Shown: positions 1 to 6,492 of the stretch, in pieces
How positions within the stretch are numbered: position 1 is the first letter of the stretch
Layout of the letters: each line of letters starts with the position of its first letter
Source: Chloroflexota bacterium
GTDB lineage: Bacteria > Chloroflexota > Dehalococcoidia > JAUQQI01
DNA length: 9,058 bases
Assembly: GCA_030549955.1 (NCBI GenBank)
Contig: JAUQQI010000123.1
Coordinates: 1 to 9,058 of the forward strand
Reading direction: 5' to 3'
Program-made: the position numbers and the translations under genes
Notes under the pieces: model-generated
Databases searched by the model: none
Told to the model about the DNA's origin: nothing
What the model saw: the letters and a program-made list of their open reading frames with translations, nothing else

Positions 1-2
1 GG

Positions 3-401
3 GGCGAACGGGTAATGGGCTTCGGCCACCGGGTTTACAAGGCCGAGGACCCGCGGGCGAAGCTTTTACGGCCCCTGGCCCGGGAGGTTGCGGAGCGCCG
101 GAATCAGCCCCACTGGTTCCAGATCCTTCAGAAGGTCGAAGAGGTCATGAAGCCCTACCGGGAGCGGGGCATCTATGTGAACGTGGACTTCTACGCCGGC
201 GTTGTCTATTACCTGCTCGGCATCCCGGAGGACCTGTTCGTGCCGATCTTCGCCATCGGCCGGGTGCCCGGTTGGGTCCTGCAGTGCATCGAGCAGTACC
301 GGGATGCGGTCCTCATCCGCCCGCTCCTGGAGTACGTGGGCCCGATGGACCTTGAATACGTTCCCATTGACCAGCGGGGCCCGGCTCCGGCCCGGACCTG
401 A
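3..401 (+). CDS. citrate synthase, C-terminal part (5' end outside window)
   Basis: Citrate synthase condenses oxaloacetate with acetyl-CoA to citrate at the entry of the TCA cycle. Only the last 132 codons are present; the frame is open to the left edge, so the ATG at 15 is internal and not a start. The visible part carries the family's small-domain signatures: MGFGHRVYK near residues 5-13, whose His is the conserved catalytic histidine; NVDFYAG further on, whose Asp is the catalytic aspartate; and then the IFAIGRVPGW and LIRP segments that bind the substrates. The C-terminus is normal, so nothing suggests a broken gene. The paralogue 2-methylcitrate synthase shares these motifs and cannot be excluded from this fragment, so no gene symbol is given. 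The next gene begins 21 bases downstream on the same strand. Confidence 0.93.
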   Translation, partial: GERVMGFGHRVYKAEDPRAKLLRPLAREVAERRNQPHWFQILQKVEEVMKPYRERGIYVNVDFYAGVVYYLLGIPEDLFVPIFAIGRVPGWVLQCIEQYRDAVLIRPLLEYVGPMDLEYVPIDQRGPAPART

Positions 402-422
402 GCCCCGGGCTGAGACCTGACC

Positions 423-764
423 ATGGCCGTGGACTACCGGCGCACCGGGGTCTGGGCAGCGGCCGTCCTGGCCACCGTCCTGACAGGGTGGTTTCTGGTC
501 GAGTTCGTCACCTGGGCCGTCATCCTTGTCCACTCGACGATTCACTTCCTGCCCTGGAAGGTCGGGGTCGCGGTCCGGTATCTGGCCCTTTACGGCATCG
601 GGCTGATCGCCCCGGCAGCCGTTATGCGGGCGAGCTGGGAGTGGCTCTATCGGAACGGCGACCGGCAGGGTTTCGTGGTCGGGTTTCTGATCAACCTGTT
701 ACTGCTGGCAGTCTTTCTCCCGGTGCTCCTGGCTTATAACATTGCCGACCTGCTCGGCAGGTGA
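423..764 (+). CDS. small three-helix membrane protein, unknown function
   Basis: I do not recognise this 113-residue protein. Three hydrophobic stretches are visible, at about residues 10-36, 48-68 and 84-106, separated by short basic or polar turns ([14 protein letters not shown]). The first helix is rich in aromatic residues. There is no signal peptide cleavage site, cysteine pair or obvious catalytic motif. The ATG at 423 lies 21 bases after the citrate synthase stop, with only a weak ribosome binding site. The gene ends in TGA that overlaps a possible GTG start of rph as GTGA, so the two may be translationally coupled. Base composition matches the neighbours, and the reading frame has a membrane-protein character that a random frame would not give. 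It is probably real, but the function is open. Confidence 0.72.
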   Translation: MAVDYRRTGVWAAAVLATVLTGWFLVEFVTWAVILVHSTIHFLPWKVGVAVRYLALYGIGLIAPAAVMRASWEWLYRNGDRQGFVVGFLINLLLLAVFLPVLLAYNIADLLGR

Positions 765-1513
765 AGTCGCCGCCGATGGGCAAATTCCCCGGCCGACCGG
801 GTGGTCGGGCCCCTGACCAGCTCCGGCCGGTCCATATCAGCCCGGACCCGCTCGAGTTTGCCGAAGGTTCGGCCCTGATTGAGCAGGGCCGAACCCGGGT
901 TCTGTGCGCGGTCACGGTTGAGGAGCGGGTGCCGGCCTTTCTGACCGGCACCGGCCGGGGTTGGGTCACCGCTGAATACGGGATGCTGCCCCGGGCTACC
1001 CCGACCCGGTCCCCCCGGGAGGCCGCCCAGGGCCGGCTCTCCGGTCGGACCCAGGAGGTCCAGCGGCTGATCGGCCGGGCCCTGCGGGCCGTGGTCGACC
1101 TGGAAAAGCTTGGCGAGCGCACCTTCATCGTTGACTGCGACGTCCTCCAGGCCGACGGCGGAACCCGGACCGCAGCCATTACCGGTGCCTGGGTCGCTCT
1201 TGTCCGGGCCGTCGCCCGGCTTCGGGCCCAGGGGGTGCTGGAGGCCGACCCGATAAAACAGGCGGTCGCCGCCGTAAGCGTCGGCATCGTCGACGGGGTG
1301 CCCTTGCTCGACCTCGAATACGCCGAAGATTCCCGGGCCGAAGTTGACCTGAATGTTGTCATGACCGCCGACGGGCGGTTCGTCGAAATTCAGGGGACGG
1401 CCGAAGCGGAGCCCTTCGGCCGGGCTCAGCTCGACGTGCTCCTTTCCCTGGCTGAAAAGGGGATCCGTCAGCTCCTTGAGGCCCAGCAGGTGGCCCTCAG
1501 CCGGGTCCGTTAG
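761..1513 (+). CDS. rph: ribonuclease PH
   Basis: RNase PH is a phosphate-dependent 3'-to-5' exoribonuclease that trims tRNA 3' ends, releasing nucleoside diphosphates. It works as a hexameric ring in the cytoplasm. The 250-residue product covers the family end to end: [10 protein letters not shown] near residues 15-24, [15 protein letters not shown] (66-80), [12 protein letters not shown] (95-106), [19 protein letters not shown] (125-143) with the phosphate-binding GGTR loop, and [17 protein letters not shown] (184-200) with the metal-binding aspartates. The GTG at 761 gives a GTGA overlap with the preceding membrane protein. The ATG at 776 is an alternative start that still keeps the whole domain and has AGGTGA about 10 bases upstream. 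The stop at 1511-1513 overlaps the convergent Pro/Thr-rich gene. The usual partner, the rdgB-type NTP pyrophosphatase, does not follow. Confidence 0.95.
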   Translation: MKSPPMGKFPGRPGGRAPDQLRPVHISPDPLEFAEGSALIEQGRTRVLCAVTVEERVPAFLTGTGRGWVTAEYGMLPRATPTRSPREAAQGRLSGRTQEVQRLIGRALRAVVDLEKLGERTFIVDCDVLQADGGTRTAAITGAWVALVRAVARLRAQGVLEADPIKQAVAAVSVGIVDGVPLLDLEYAEDSRAEVDLNVVMTADGRFVEIQGTAEAEPFGRAQLDVLLSLAEKGIRQLLEAQQVALSRVR

Positions 1514-2001
1514 CGGGCTGGGGTCCGGCTCGGGGCCGGGCTCACGGCGGGGGTTTGGGTGGTGGGCACCGGCGTGGGGGTGCGGGTCGGGGCAGGGGCT
1601 GGGGTCGGGGTGGCCATCGGCGTCGGTCGGGAGGGGGGCGTCGGGGTCCAAACCGGGGGGCGGGTCGGGGCCGGGGTCGCGACGACGGTCGGAACCGGCA
1701 CCGGGGTCGAGACCACAACCGGCGCTGGCTCGGGCGTCGGCTCGGCCGGCCCTTCGGTGGGGTCAGGGGTCAGAGTTGCTGGGAGTTCCTCGCCCTGGGC
1801 CGGCAGCCCGGGTACTGCCGGGAGCGGGATGAGCACGAGGCTGGCAATCCCCAGGCAGTAACAGAGGGCCCCGAACAGGTAAATCAGGGCGAGGGTCGCA
1901 TAGAGCCGCCGTCCCCAGACAGTCTGCCGGTCCCACCAGGCCTGAAGCCCACGCCAGCGGGCGATGAGGGTAGTTAAGAACTCACGGCCCGCCCGGCCCA
2001 A
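1510..2001 (-). CDS. single-pass membrane protein with Pro/Thr-rich extracellular tail
   Basis: The product is 163 residues and its function is unknown. It has a basic, aromatic N-terminal segment (residues 1-33, including [13 protein letters not shown]), one hydrophobic helix (about 34-60, containing CYC) and then a roughly 90-residue tail made almost only of Pro, Thr, Ala, Val and Ser. Basic residues before the helix predict cytoplasmic N-terminus and exported tail. Pro/Thr-rich tails of this kind serve as cell-envelope spacers and are common in Chloroflexota; a glycosylated stalk is an inference. The frame opens with TTG, 6 bases after the tatC stop, with no clear ribosome binding site. 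No in-frame ATG or GTG lies before the helix, so the start is uncertain. The tail has no domain beyond it and the TAA overlaps the rph stop. A signal-anchor reading is more likely than a cleaved signal peptide, because [10 protein letters not shown] after the helix is a poor cleavage site. Confidence 0.7.
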   Translation of the reverse strand: MGRAGREFLTTLIARWRGLQAWWDRQTVWGRRLYATLALIYLFGALCYCLGIASLVLIPLPAVPGLPAQGEELPATLTPDPTEGPAEPTPEPAPVVVSTPVPVPTVVATPAPTRPPVWTPTPPSRPTPMATPTPAPAPTRTPTPVPTTQTPAVSPAPSRTPAR

Positions 2002-2007
2002 GGCCGT

Positions 2008-2724
2008 CTAGCGGTAGGCGAGCCTGGCCAGCAGGATGCCGACCTCGTAGAGGAGGATGAGGGGCACCGCGACCAGGGTCTGGTTAACCGGGTCGAAGGT
2101 CGGGGTGATAATGGCCCCGAGGGCAAAGGCCCCAACAATCGCATATTTGCGCAGTCGACCCAGCTGCTGGGGATTGACAATCCTGATTTTGGCCAGGAAG
2201 TAGATGAGCAGGGGCGTCTCGAAGACGACCCCGACCCAGAACAGGAACCGCGTCACGAAATCAATGTAGCTCGAGAGCCGGATTTGCGGGCGGGCGATAT
2301 CCTCCCCCGGCCAGCCCAACAGAAACGTGAGGGCCGGGGGCATCAGGACGGCGTAGGCGAAAACCACCCCGAGGACGAAGCTTAAGGTCGCCCCGGGCAA
2401 AAGCCAGAAGAGGTAGCGCTTTTCGGTCGGGGTCAAACCCGGCGCGATAAACATGACGGCCTGATAGACCATGGCCGGCATCGCCAGGATCACCCCGGCC
2501 AGGAGCGCCACCCGGAAGTACGACCCCATCCCCTCGGTGGGGTCGATAAAAATGAGGTCAATAGAATGCGCCGGCGCCTTCAGGATCTCAAAGATCGGCC
2601 GGGTAAAGAGCAGGGAGAAAAGGGTTGCAACACCCAGCGCCACAAAGCTGCGAATAAGCCGGGTCCGCAGCTCGGCCAGGTGCTCGAAAATCGTCATGCG
2701 TTTCTCATCGGCGACCTGGGCCAC
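2008..2724 (-). CDS. tatC: Sec-independent (twin-arginine) translocase subunit TatC
   Basis: TatC is the polytopic receptor of the Tat system. It recognises twin-arginine signal peptides and recruits TatA to export folded proteins. The 238-residue product shows the cytoplasmic N-terminal motif EHLAELRTR (14-22), six predicted helices (about 22-41, 71-94, 107-130, 152-177, 193-209, 214-234), the segment from PAMVYQ to the acidic loop near 101, the functionally important Glu in FETPLL (E169) and the TPTFDPVNQ segment (207-215). The start is GTG, supported by GAGGAG five bases upstream inside the end of acpP. An ATG at residue 10 would remove little but has no such site. The gene lies 2 bases after acpP. 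No tatA/tatB gene is visible in the window, so the partner must be elsewhere. Confidence 0.96.
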   Translation of the reverse strand: MAQVADEKRMTIFEHLAELRTRLIRSFVALGVATLFSLLFTRPIFEILKAPAHSIDLIFIDPTEGMGSYFRVALLAGVILAMPAMVYQAVMFIAPGLTPTEKRYLFWLLPGATLSFVLGVVFAYAVLMPPALTFLLGWPGEDIARPQIRLSSYIDFVTRFLFWVGVVFETPLLIYFLAKIRIVNPQQLGRLRKYAIVGAFALGAIITPTFDPVNQTLVAVPLILLYEVGILLARLAYR

Positions 2725-2726
2725 CT

Positions 2727-2993
2727 TTACTCCTCATCGTCCTCAACGCCGTGCTCTTTGATAAATTCTACCGCATCCCGCACAGTCCGGATCTTTTCGG
2801 CCTCTTCGTCGGAGATGGTGATCTGGCGGCCTTCCTTGCTGAACTCCTCCTCAAGCCGCATGATCAGCTCGACCAGGTCCAGGGAGTCGGCATTCAGGTC
2901 CTCGATGAACGACGCATCCGGCGTGACCTGGTCCTCATCCACCCCAAGCTCCTCCACGATGATACGCTTTACACGCTCGTAGACCGTTGCCAT
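2727..2993 (-). CDS. acpP: acyl carrier protein
   Basis: ACP carries growing fatty-acyl chains as thioesters on a 4'-phosphopantetheine arm. The 88-residue acidic protein has the diagnostic DSLDLVEL motif; Ser37 is the attachment site for the prosthetic group. Residues 1-25 form helix I ([22 protein letters not shown]), and the C-terminal helix (near 68-80) ends in an acidic tail, GVEDDEE, which makes it about ten residues longer than the common 77-residue form. The ATG is preceded by AGAGGGGGTG five bases upstream, a strong ribosome binding site that fits an abundant protein. It is the only gene of the leftward run, apart from rsmD, with appreciable upstream spacing (78 bases, containing a hairpin). 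CoaD, encoded in the same run, supplies the pathway to CoA from which the arm is taken. Confidence 0.97.
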   Translation of the reverse strand: MATVYERVKRIIVEELGVDEDQVTPDASFIEDLNADSLDLVELIMRLEEEFSKEGRQITISDEEAEKIRTVRDAVEFIKEHGVEDDEE

Positions 2994-3025
2994 GTATTCA
3001 CCCCCTCTGGAAATTTTGGGTTAAT

Positions 3026-3058
3026 GCTGGCGCAGGGGAGGTTAAATCCTGCGCCGGC
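3026..3058 (-). other. hairpin between nusB and acpP
   Basis: An inverted repeat lies in the 78-base gap: 3026-3036 and 3048-3058 pair over 11 positions around an 11-base loop. Ten pairs are Watson-Crick; the third position is a C-A mismatch in the leftward transcript and a U-G pair in the rightward one. No run of T follows on either strand, so it is not a classical intrinsic terminator. It may be a processing or stability element at the 5' end of an acpP message, or an attenuator. The pairing is seen directly; the role is inferred. Confidence 0.5.
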
Positions 3059-3071
3059 GGAACTGCCCGGT

Positions 3072-3530
3072 TTACGGTTTATTGACGCTGCCTGGAGCTT
3101 CAGGCACACGCCCATATGCTCGGACGACGGCCCCCAGGACGCCGTTTATAAACTTGGGTGAGGCGTCGGTCCCGAAGAGCTTGGCCAGCTCGACGGCCTC
3201 GTTTATCGCCGCCTTAACCGGCACCTGGTTCTCAAACAGAACCTCGTAAAGGGCCATCCTGAGTATGTTTTTGTCCACCAGGTTCATCTGTTCCAGGGGC
3301 CAGGCCGGGGCGAATCGCCTGATGACCTCATCCAGCTCCGCCCGGTGGGCCAGGGTCCCGTAGATGAGGCCCCGGGCAAATTCGGCCGCGTCAGCCGGCA
3401 GTGGCTCCTCGGCAAGTCGATATTCCAGCGCCTTGGCCGGATTGTGGCCGGTCAGGTCATGCTCGAAAAGCACTTTGAAAGCCACAATGCGCGCCTGACG
3501 TCGCCAGCCCGGCTTCTTTTCGGCGGCCAT
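3072..3530 (-). CDS. nusB: transcription antitermination factor NusB
   Basis: NusB binds boxA RNA together with S10 (NusE) and supports antitermination on rRNA operons. The 152-residue product is all-helical in pattern. It starts with a basic RRQARIVAFKVLFEHDL segment (10-26), the arginine-rich RNA-binding helix. It then has the AWPLEQMNLVDKNILRMALYE block (76-96), INEAVELAK (109-117) and KFINGVLGAV (126-135), which are the family signatures. The C-terminus has a short Pro-containing extension. The ATG at 3530 lies 12 bases after fabG, with a weak TTGGA-type ribosome binding site. NusB sits between two fatty-acid genes here; rRNA transcription is its usual context, so the position suggests a growth-linked operon rather than a role in lipid synthesis. 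Confidence 0.94.
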   Translation of the reverse strand: MAAEKKPGWRRQARIVAFKVLFEHDLTGHNPAKALEYRLAEEPLPADAAEFARGLIYGTLAHRAELDEVIRRFAPAWPLEQMNLVDKNILRMALYEVLFENQVPVKAAINEAVELAKLFGTDASPKFINGVLGAVVRAYGRVPEAPGSVNKP

Positions 3531-3542
3531 TCCAAGTTTAAA

Positions 3543-4298
3543 TTAGCCGAGACTCATGCCGCCGTCAATAAGCAGGACCTGACCGGTGATATACCCGGCC
3601 GCATCGGATGCCAGGAAAGCGACCAGTTCGGCGACCTCCTCCGGCGTCCCGAAACGGCCCAGGTGAATCCGCTTGAAGAGCTCCGCTTTCAGCCGCTCGT
3701 TGAGTTTCGTGGTTATGTCGGTTTCAATAAAGCCGGGGGCGACTACGTTTGCCGTAATATTCCGGGACGCAACCTCTTTGGCCAGGCTCTTCGTAAACCC
3801 GATCACCCCGGCCTTGGCGGCCGAGTAGTTTGCCTGCCCGATGTTGCCGTGCACCCCAACGACGCTGCTCATATTAATGATTCGACCCCACCGCTGCCGA
3901 ACCATCGGCCGGATCGCCGCCCGGCAGCAGTAGAACGTCCCCCGTAAGTTCACATCCATAACCAGGTCCCAGTCCTCGTCGGACATCCGCAGTAGCAGTG
4001 TATCCCGGATGAGGCCGGCGTTGTTTACCAGGATATCGAGCCGGCCAAACCGGTCAAGAGCCTGCTGGATCAGGGCCTCAGCCTCTTCCCGCCGGCTCAC
4101 ATCCGCCTGGAAGGTTATCGCGTCGGCCCCGCATTTCCGGATGAGGGACGCGACCTCCTCGGCCTCGGCCTGCCTCGTCCGGTAGTTTACCACGACCCGG
4201 GCCCCCCGTTCGCCGAGCTTGAGGGCAATCGCCCGGCCAATACCCCGGGATGAACCAGTGACAACCGCAACCTTGCCGTCCAGGCGCAACCGTTCCAT
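3543..4298 (-). CDS. fabG: 3-oxoacyl-[acyl-carrier-protein] reductase
   Basis: FabG reduces 3-oxoacyl-ACP to 3-hydroxyacyl-ACP with NADPH, the first reduction of each elongation cycle. From the ATG at 4298 the product has 251 residues, a standard length. It shows the Rossmann motif TGSSRGIG (14-21), NNAG (92-95), Asn117 in DVNLRG, Ser145 in MSSVVG, and YSAAK with Tyr158 and Lys162, together the short-chain dehydrogenase catalytic tetrad. GFIETDITTKL and the C-terminal YITGQVLLIDGGMSLG are typical of FabG rather than of a generic dehydrogenase. A TTG at 4307 overlapping the fabD stop (TTGA) would add three residues and is an alternative start. Its place between fabD and acpP supports a housekeeping role over a catabolic short-chain dehydrogenase. 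Confidence 0.95.
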   Translation of the reverse strand: MERLRLDGKVAVVTGSSRGIGRAIALKLGERGARVVVNYRTRQAEAEEVASLIRKCGADAITFQADVSRREEAEALIQQALDRFGRLDILVNNAGLIRDTLLLRMSDEDWDLVMDVNLRGTFYCCRAAIRPMVRQRWGRIINMSSVVGVHGNIGQANYSAAKAGVIGFTKSLAKEVASRNITANVVAPGFIETDITTKLNERLKAELFKRIHLGRFGTPEEVAELVAFLASDAAGYITGQVLLIDGGMSLG

Positions 4299-4303
4299 GG
4301 CTC

Positions 4304-5227
4304 TCAACTTACAAGCTGGCCGAGAGCGGCCAGGCTGTCAATGGCGACGGCCTCAACCCCGGGGTCGATCCGGCGGAGCAGGCCGGTAAGAACCTTGCCG
4401 GGGCCGACCTCGATGAACCGTCGGACGCCCTGCCCGATAATATATTCCATCGACTGGTGCCAGCGCACGGGGCACAGAATCTGCTCCCGGAGCTCGGCCC
4501 GGATCTCCTCCGGGGTAATAATCGGCCGGGCCGTGACGTTCGCCACCACCGGCACCCGGGCCGGCCTGAACCCGGCCGCGTCCACCAGGGGGCGGAGCCC
4601 CTCGGCGGCCGGGGCCATCACCCGCGAATGAAAGGCCCCGCTTACGTTAAGGGGTATCACCCGGCGAGCGCCCCGCTGCCGGGCAATCTCCGCCGCCCGT
4701 TCCAGGGCCGCCTTCGGTCCGCTAATAATAATCTGCCCGGGGCCGTTATAGTTGGCGATTTCAACCCCGGCCTCGGCGCAGATCCCGGCCACTGCCTCTT
4801 CGTCAAGCCCCAGGACCGCCGCCATCCCGCTCGGAATGGCCCCGGACGCGGCCTGCATCAGCCGGCCCCGTTCCCGGACGAGCCGGAGGCCCGCATCGAA
4901 ATCCAGCGCCCCGGCCGCGACCAGGGCGGTGTACTCGCCGAGGCTGTGACCCGCCATGAACCTGACCCCGTCGGGGATACGGACAATCCCGGTCTCCCCG
5001 GCTGCCGCCAGATAGGCCAGGCTCGTGACAAAAATCGCCGGCTGGGCATTCTCAGTCCGGGTCAGGACCTCCTCGGGTCCGTCAAAGCAGAGCCGGCTCA
5101 GCCCGAAACCGAGAACCCGGTCGGCCTCATCGAAAAGCCGCCGGGCGGCCGGCGACGCCCCGTAGACGTCCCGGCCCATCCCGACCGTCTGGGACCCCTG
5201 ACCTGGGAAAAGCAGGGCAACGTCCAC
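4304..5227 (-). CDS. fabD: malonyl-CoA:ACP transacylase
   Basis: FabD moves malonyl groups from CoA to ACP, feeding fatty-acid elongation. From the GTG at 5227 the protein has 307 residues, matching the family. It begins directly with VALLFPGQGSQ, the oxyanion-hole motif. The nucleophile is Ser95 in GHSLGEYTAL, Arg120 in RERGRLMQ binds the malonyl carboxylate, and His200 in GAFHSRVM completes the dyad; IEVGPGKVLTGL is near 272-283. The frame stays open upstream to 5488, but that part runs over rpmF in another frame and is not conserved. The GTG lies 7 bases beyond the rpmF stop. A TTG at 5245 is a possible but less likely start. fabG follows after 5 bases, so the pair is probably co-translated. 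Confidence 0.96.
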   Translation of the reverse strand: MDVALLFPGQGSQTVGMGRDVYGASPAARRLFDEADRVLGFGLSRLCFDGPEEVLTRTENAQPAIFVTSLAYLAAAGETGIVRIPDGVRFMAGHSLGEYTALVAAGALDFDAGLRLVRERGRLMQAASGAIPSGMAAVLGLDEEAVAGICAEAGVEIANYNGPGQIIISGPKAALERAAEIARQRGARRVIPLNVSGAFHSRVMAPAAEGLRPLVDAAGFRPARVPVVANVTARPIITPEEIRAELREQILCPVRWHQSMEYIIGQGVRRFIEVGPGKVLTGLLRRIDPGVEAVAIDSLAALGQLVS

Positions 5228-5234
5228 CGCCGGC

Positions 5235-5417
5235 TCAGCCCTCAACTTGCAGGACCTGGCGGCCGCGGTAGTAACCGCAGTGCGGGCAGACCTGATGTGA
5301 GGGCCGGAGGCGGTGGCAGCGGGGGCACGCCACCAGGTGGCGCGGGTCCGCCTTGAAGTGGGCCCGGCGGTTTGCCGTTCGGCGCTTGCTGGGTTTCTTC
5401 TTAGGAACAGCTCCCAC
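5235..5417 (-). CDS. rpmF: 50S ribosomal protein L32
   Basis: L32 is a small protein of the large ribosomal subunit. The 60-residue product has the N-terminal VPKKKPSKRRTANRRAH signature and a zinc-ribbon with CPRC (Cys31, Cys34) and CPHCG (Cys44, Cys47), so this is the zinc-binding form of L32. The GTG start is supported by AAAGGAG 8 bases upstream, just past the DUF177 stop. One extra residue (Gly2) stands before the common AVPKKK start. The gap to the DUF177 gene is 15 bases, a partnership conserved across many bacteria. fabD starts 7 bases past its stop; the plsX gene that often follows rpmF is absent. Confidence 0.96.
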   Translation of the reverse strand: MGAVPKKKPSKRRTANRRAHFKADPRHLVACPRCHRLRPSHQVCPHCGYYRGRQVLQVEG

Positions 5418-5432
5418 GGTTGTGGCTCCTTT

Positions 5433-5957
5433 TCAGGCCGTCGAGGTCTGGTCAAGCAGTCTGGTAAGGACCGCCAGCCGCGGGTCAACTGCCTCCGGCC
5501 GGCAGTCGCACCTGCCGAAATTCAGGTTCTTGCCACAGGTTGGGCAGAGGCCGGCACAGTCGGGCCGGCAAAGAACCCGAATCGGCGTGTTGATAACCGT
5601 GTACTGGCGGATGGCCTCGCCGAAATCAAGGATGTGGTTTTCGTCGATTAAAAAGGCCGAGTCGTCCTCGGGCACGGGTAATAGGGCCCCGGTGGTGATG
5701 TCCCGGCTCGGCAGGTACTCTTCCTCGAAGTCGAACTCCAGCTCGGTGTCGAACTCCTCCAGACACCGGCTGCACTGACAGTGGACCTCGACCCGGGCGG
5801 TTCCCTGGGCCAGGACGCCCCGGTTCGTCCGGGTCAGGAGGACCCGGACGACCGCCCGCCGGGGGAGTCCGTCGACCGGCTCGAGCCGCTCATCGAACTG
5901 ATAGGTTCGTGTTGTCCCGGTGGGCTGCTTCAGGAGTTGCGCAACATTATATTGCAT
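5433..5957 (-). CDS. DUF177 / YceD family protein
   Basis: The family is usually encoded next to rpmF. Plant and bacterial members have been linked to 23S rRNA accumulation, so a role in large-subunit biogenesis is expected. From the ATG at 5957 the product has 174 residues. It has the family's central HCQCSRCLEEF (Cys60, 62, 65), an acidic stretch, and a C-terminal cluster with Cys130, 134, 138, 141, 150 and 152 (CAGLCPTCGKNLN), ending in VDPRLAVLTRLL. The nine cysteines suggest metal binding. The frame extends to 6008, but the start at 5957 is chosen because AAGGAGGG lies 9 bases upstream and because MQYNVAQLLKQPTG matches the usual N-terminus. The start overlaps the end of the coiled-coil gene by 11 bases. 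Confidence 0.92.
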   Translation of the reverse strand: MQYNVAQLLKQPTGTTRTYQFDERLEPVDGLPRRAVVRVLLTRTNRGVLAQGTARVEVHCQCSRCLEEFDTELEFDFEEEYLPSRDITTGALLPVPEDDSAFLIDENHILDFGEAIRQYTVINTPIRVLCRPDCAGLCPTCGKNLNFGRCDCRPEAVDPRLAVLTRLLDQTSTA

Positions 5958-6492
5958 TTCGGCCAACCCTCCTTCCCACGGCCTGGGAACGCTCCGCCGC
6001 CCCGACATTCTTTTTAAGAGCCGTCAGCGCGGCCGTCAGCCGGCCTTCGAGGTCGCTCAGAACTTCCCGGATGTAGCGGTCGGCTTCAGCCTCCCGGCGA
6101 GCGGCCTCCTCCTCAGCCCGGGCCACCAGCTCGGCGGCCCGGCGGCGGGCCTCCTCGACCACTCGTTCAGCTTCCCGCTCCGCCTCCTGGCGAATTTCGG
6201 CGGCCTGCCGCTGGGCGAGCTGGGCGACCTCACTCTGACTTGCCTTGGCCTCGGCATACCGCTGGGCCTCGGCCAGCATATGCTCGGCCTCGACCCGGGC
6301 CTGCTCGAGGATCTGCTCCCGCTCCTGGAGTATCATCTTCGCTTCCCGGACCGACCTCGGGACCGCAACCTTGAGCTGGTCGATGAGCTCGAGAACCTCG
6401 GCCTCATCGACCAGTACCTTCCCGAGCACCGGGACCCGGAAGCTGTTTACAATCGCCGCTTCAAGCTCGTCGATAAGGTCGAGGAGGTCTAT
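5947..6492 (-). CDS. coiled-coil protein resembling ATP synthase subunit b; apparent ATA start
   Basis: This product of 181 residues, if read from ATA at 6492, is of unknown function. Residues 1-45 form a small N-terminal region (DLLDLIDELEAAI, then RVPVLGKVLVDEAEVLELID) that resembles short proteins encoded beside coaD in other bacteria; that resemblance is from memory. Residues about 48-160 are a long charged coiled coil rich in Glu, Arg and Ala, like the stalk of F-type ATPase subunit b, but with no membrane helix, so it is not a real subunit b. The C-terminus is basic. In this frame no ATG, GTG or TTG lies upstream of 6429 for a long way into coaD. GTG at 6429 would drop 21 residues of the N-terminal region and has no ribosome binding site. 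ATA at 6492 has AAAGGAG 6 bases before it and overlaps the coaD stop as ATAG. Confidence 0.8.
   Translation of the reverse strand: MDLLDLIDELEAAIVNSFRVPVLGKVLVDEAEVLELIDQLKVAVPRSVREAKMILQEREQILEQARVEAEHMLAEAQRYAEAKASQSEVAQLAQRQAAEIRQEAEREAERVVEEARRRAAELVARAEEEAARREAEADRYIREVLSDLEGRLTAALTALKKNVGAAERSQAVGRRVGRNAI
5967..5974 (-). promoter_or_regulatory. ribosome binding site of the DUF177 gene
   Basis: AAGGAGGG on the minus strand, 9 bases before the ATG at 5957, inside the 3' end of the coiled-coil gene. It decides between that ATG and the longer frame starting at 6008, which has no comparable site. Confidence 0.75.

Noticed and set aside
1559..1861. Rightward open frame with a Gly/Val-rich repeat-like product
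   Set aside because: It is the complement of Pro/Thr/Ala codons of the leftward gene, whose helix plus Pro/Thr tail makes biological sense.
3026..3058. Intrinsic terminator
   Set aside because: The stem is good, but neither strand has a T-run after it, so it is listed only as a hairpin.
4457..5356. Long rightward open frame opposite fabD and rpmF
   Set aside because: It lies over two unmistakable genes and its product is Pro/Gly/Arg-rich without any domain; it is a high-GC shadow.
5228..5488. N-terminal extension of the fabD frame
   Set aside because: It covers rpmF in another frame; FabD proteins begin at the FPGQGSQ region, and the GTG at 5227 gives the normal length.
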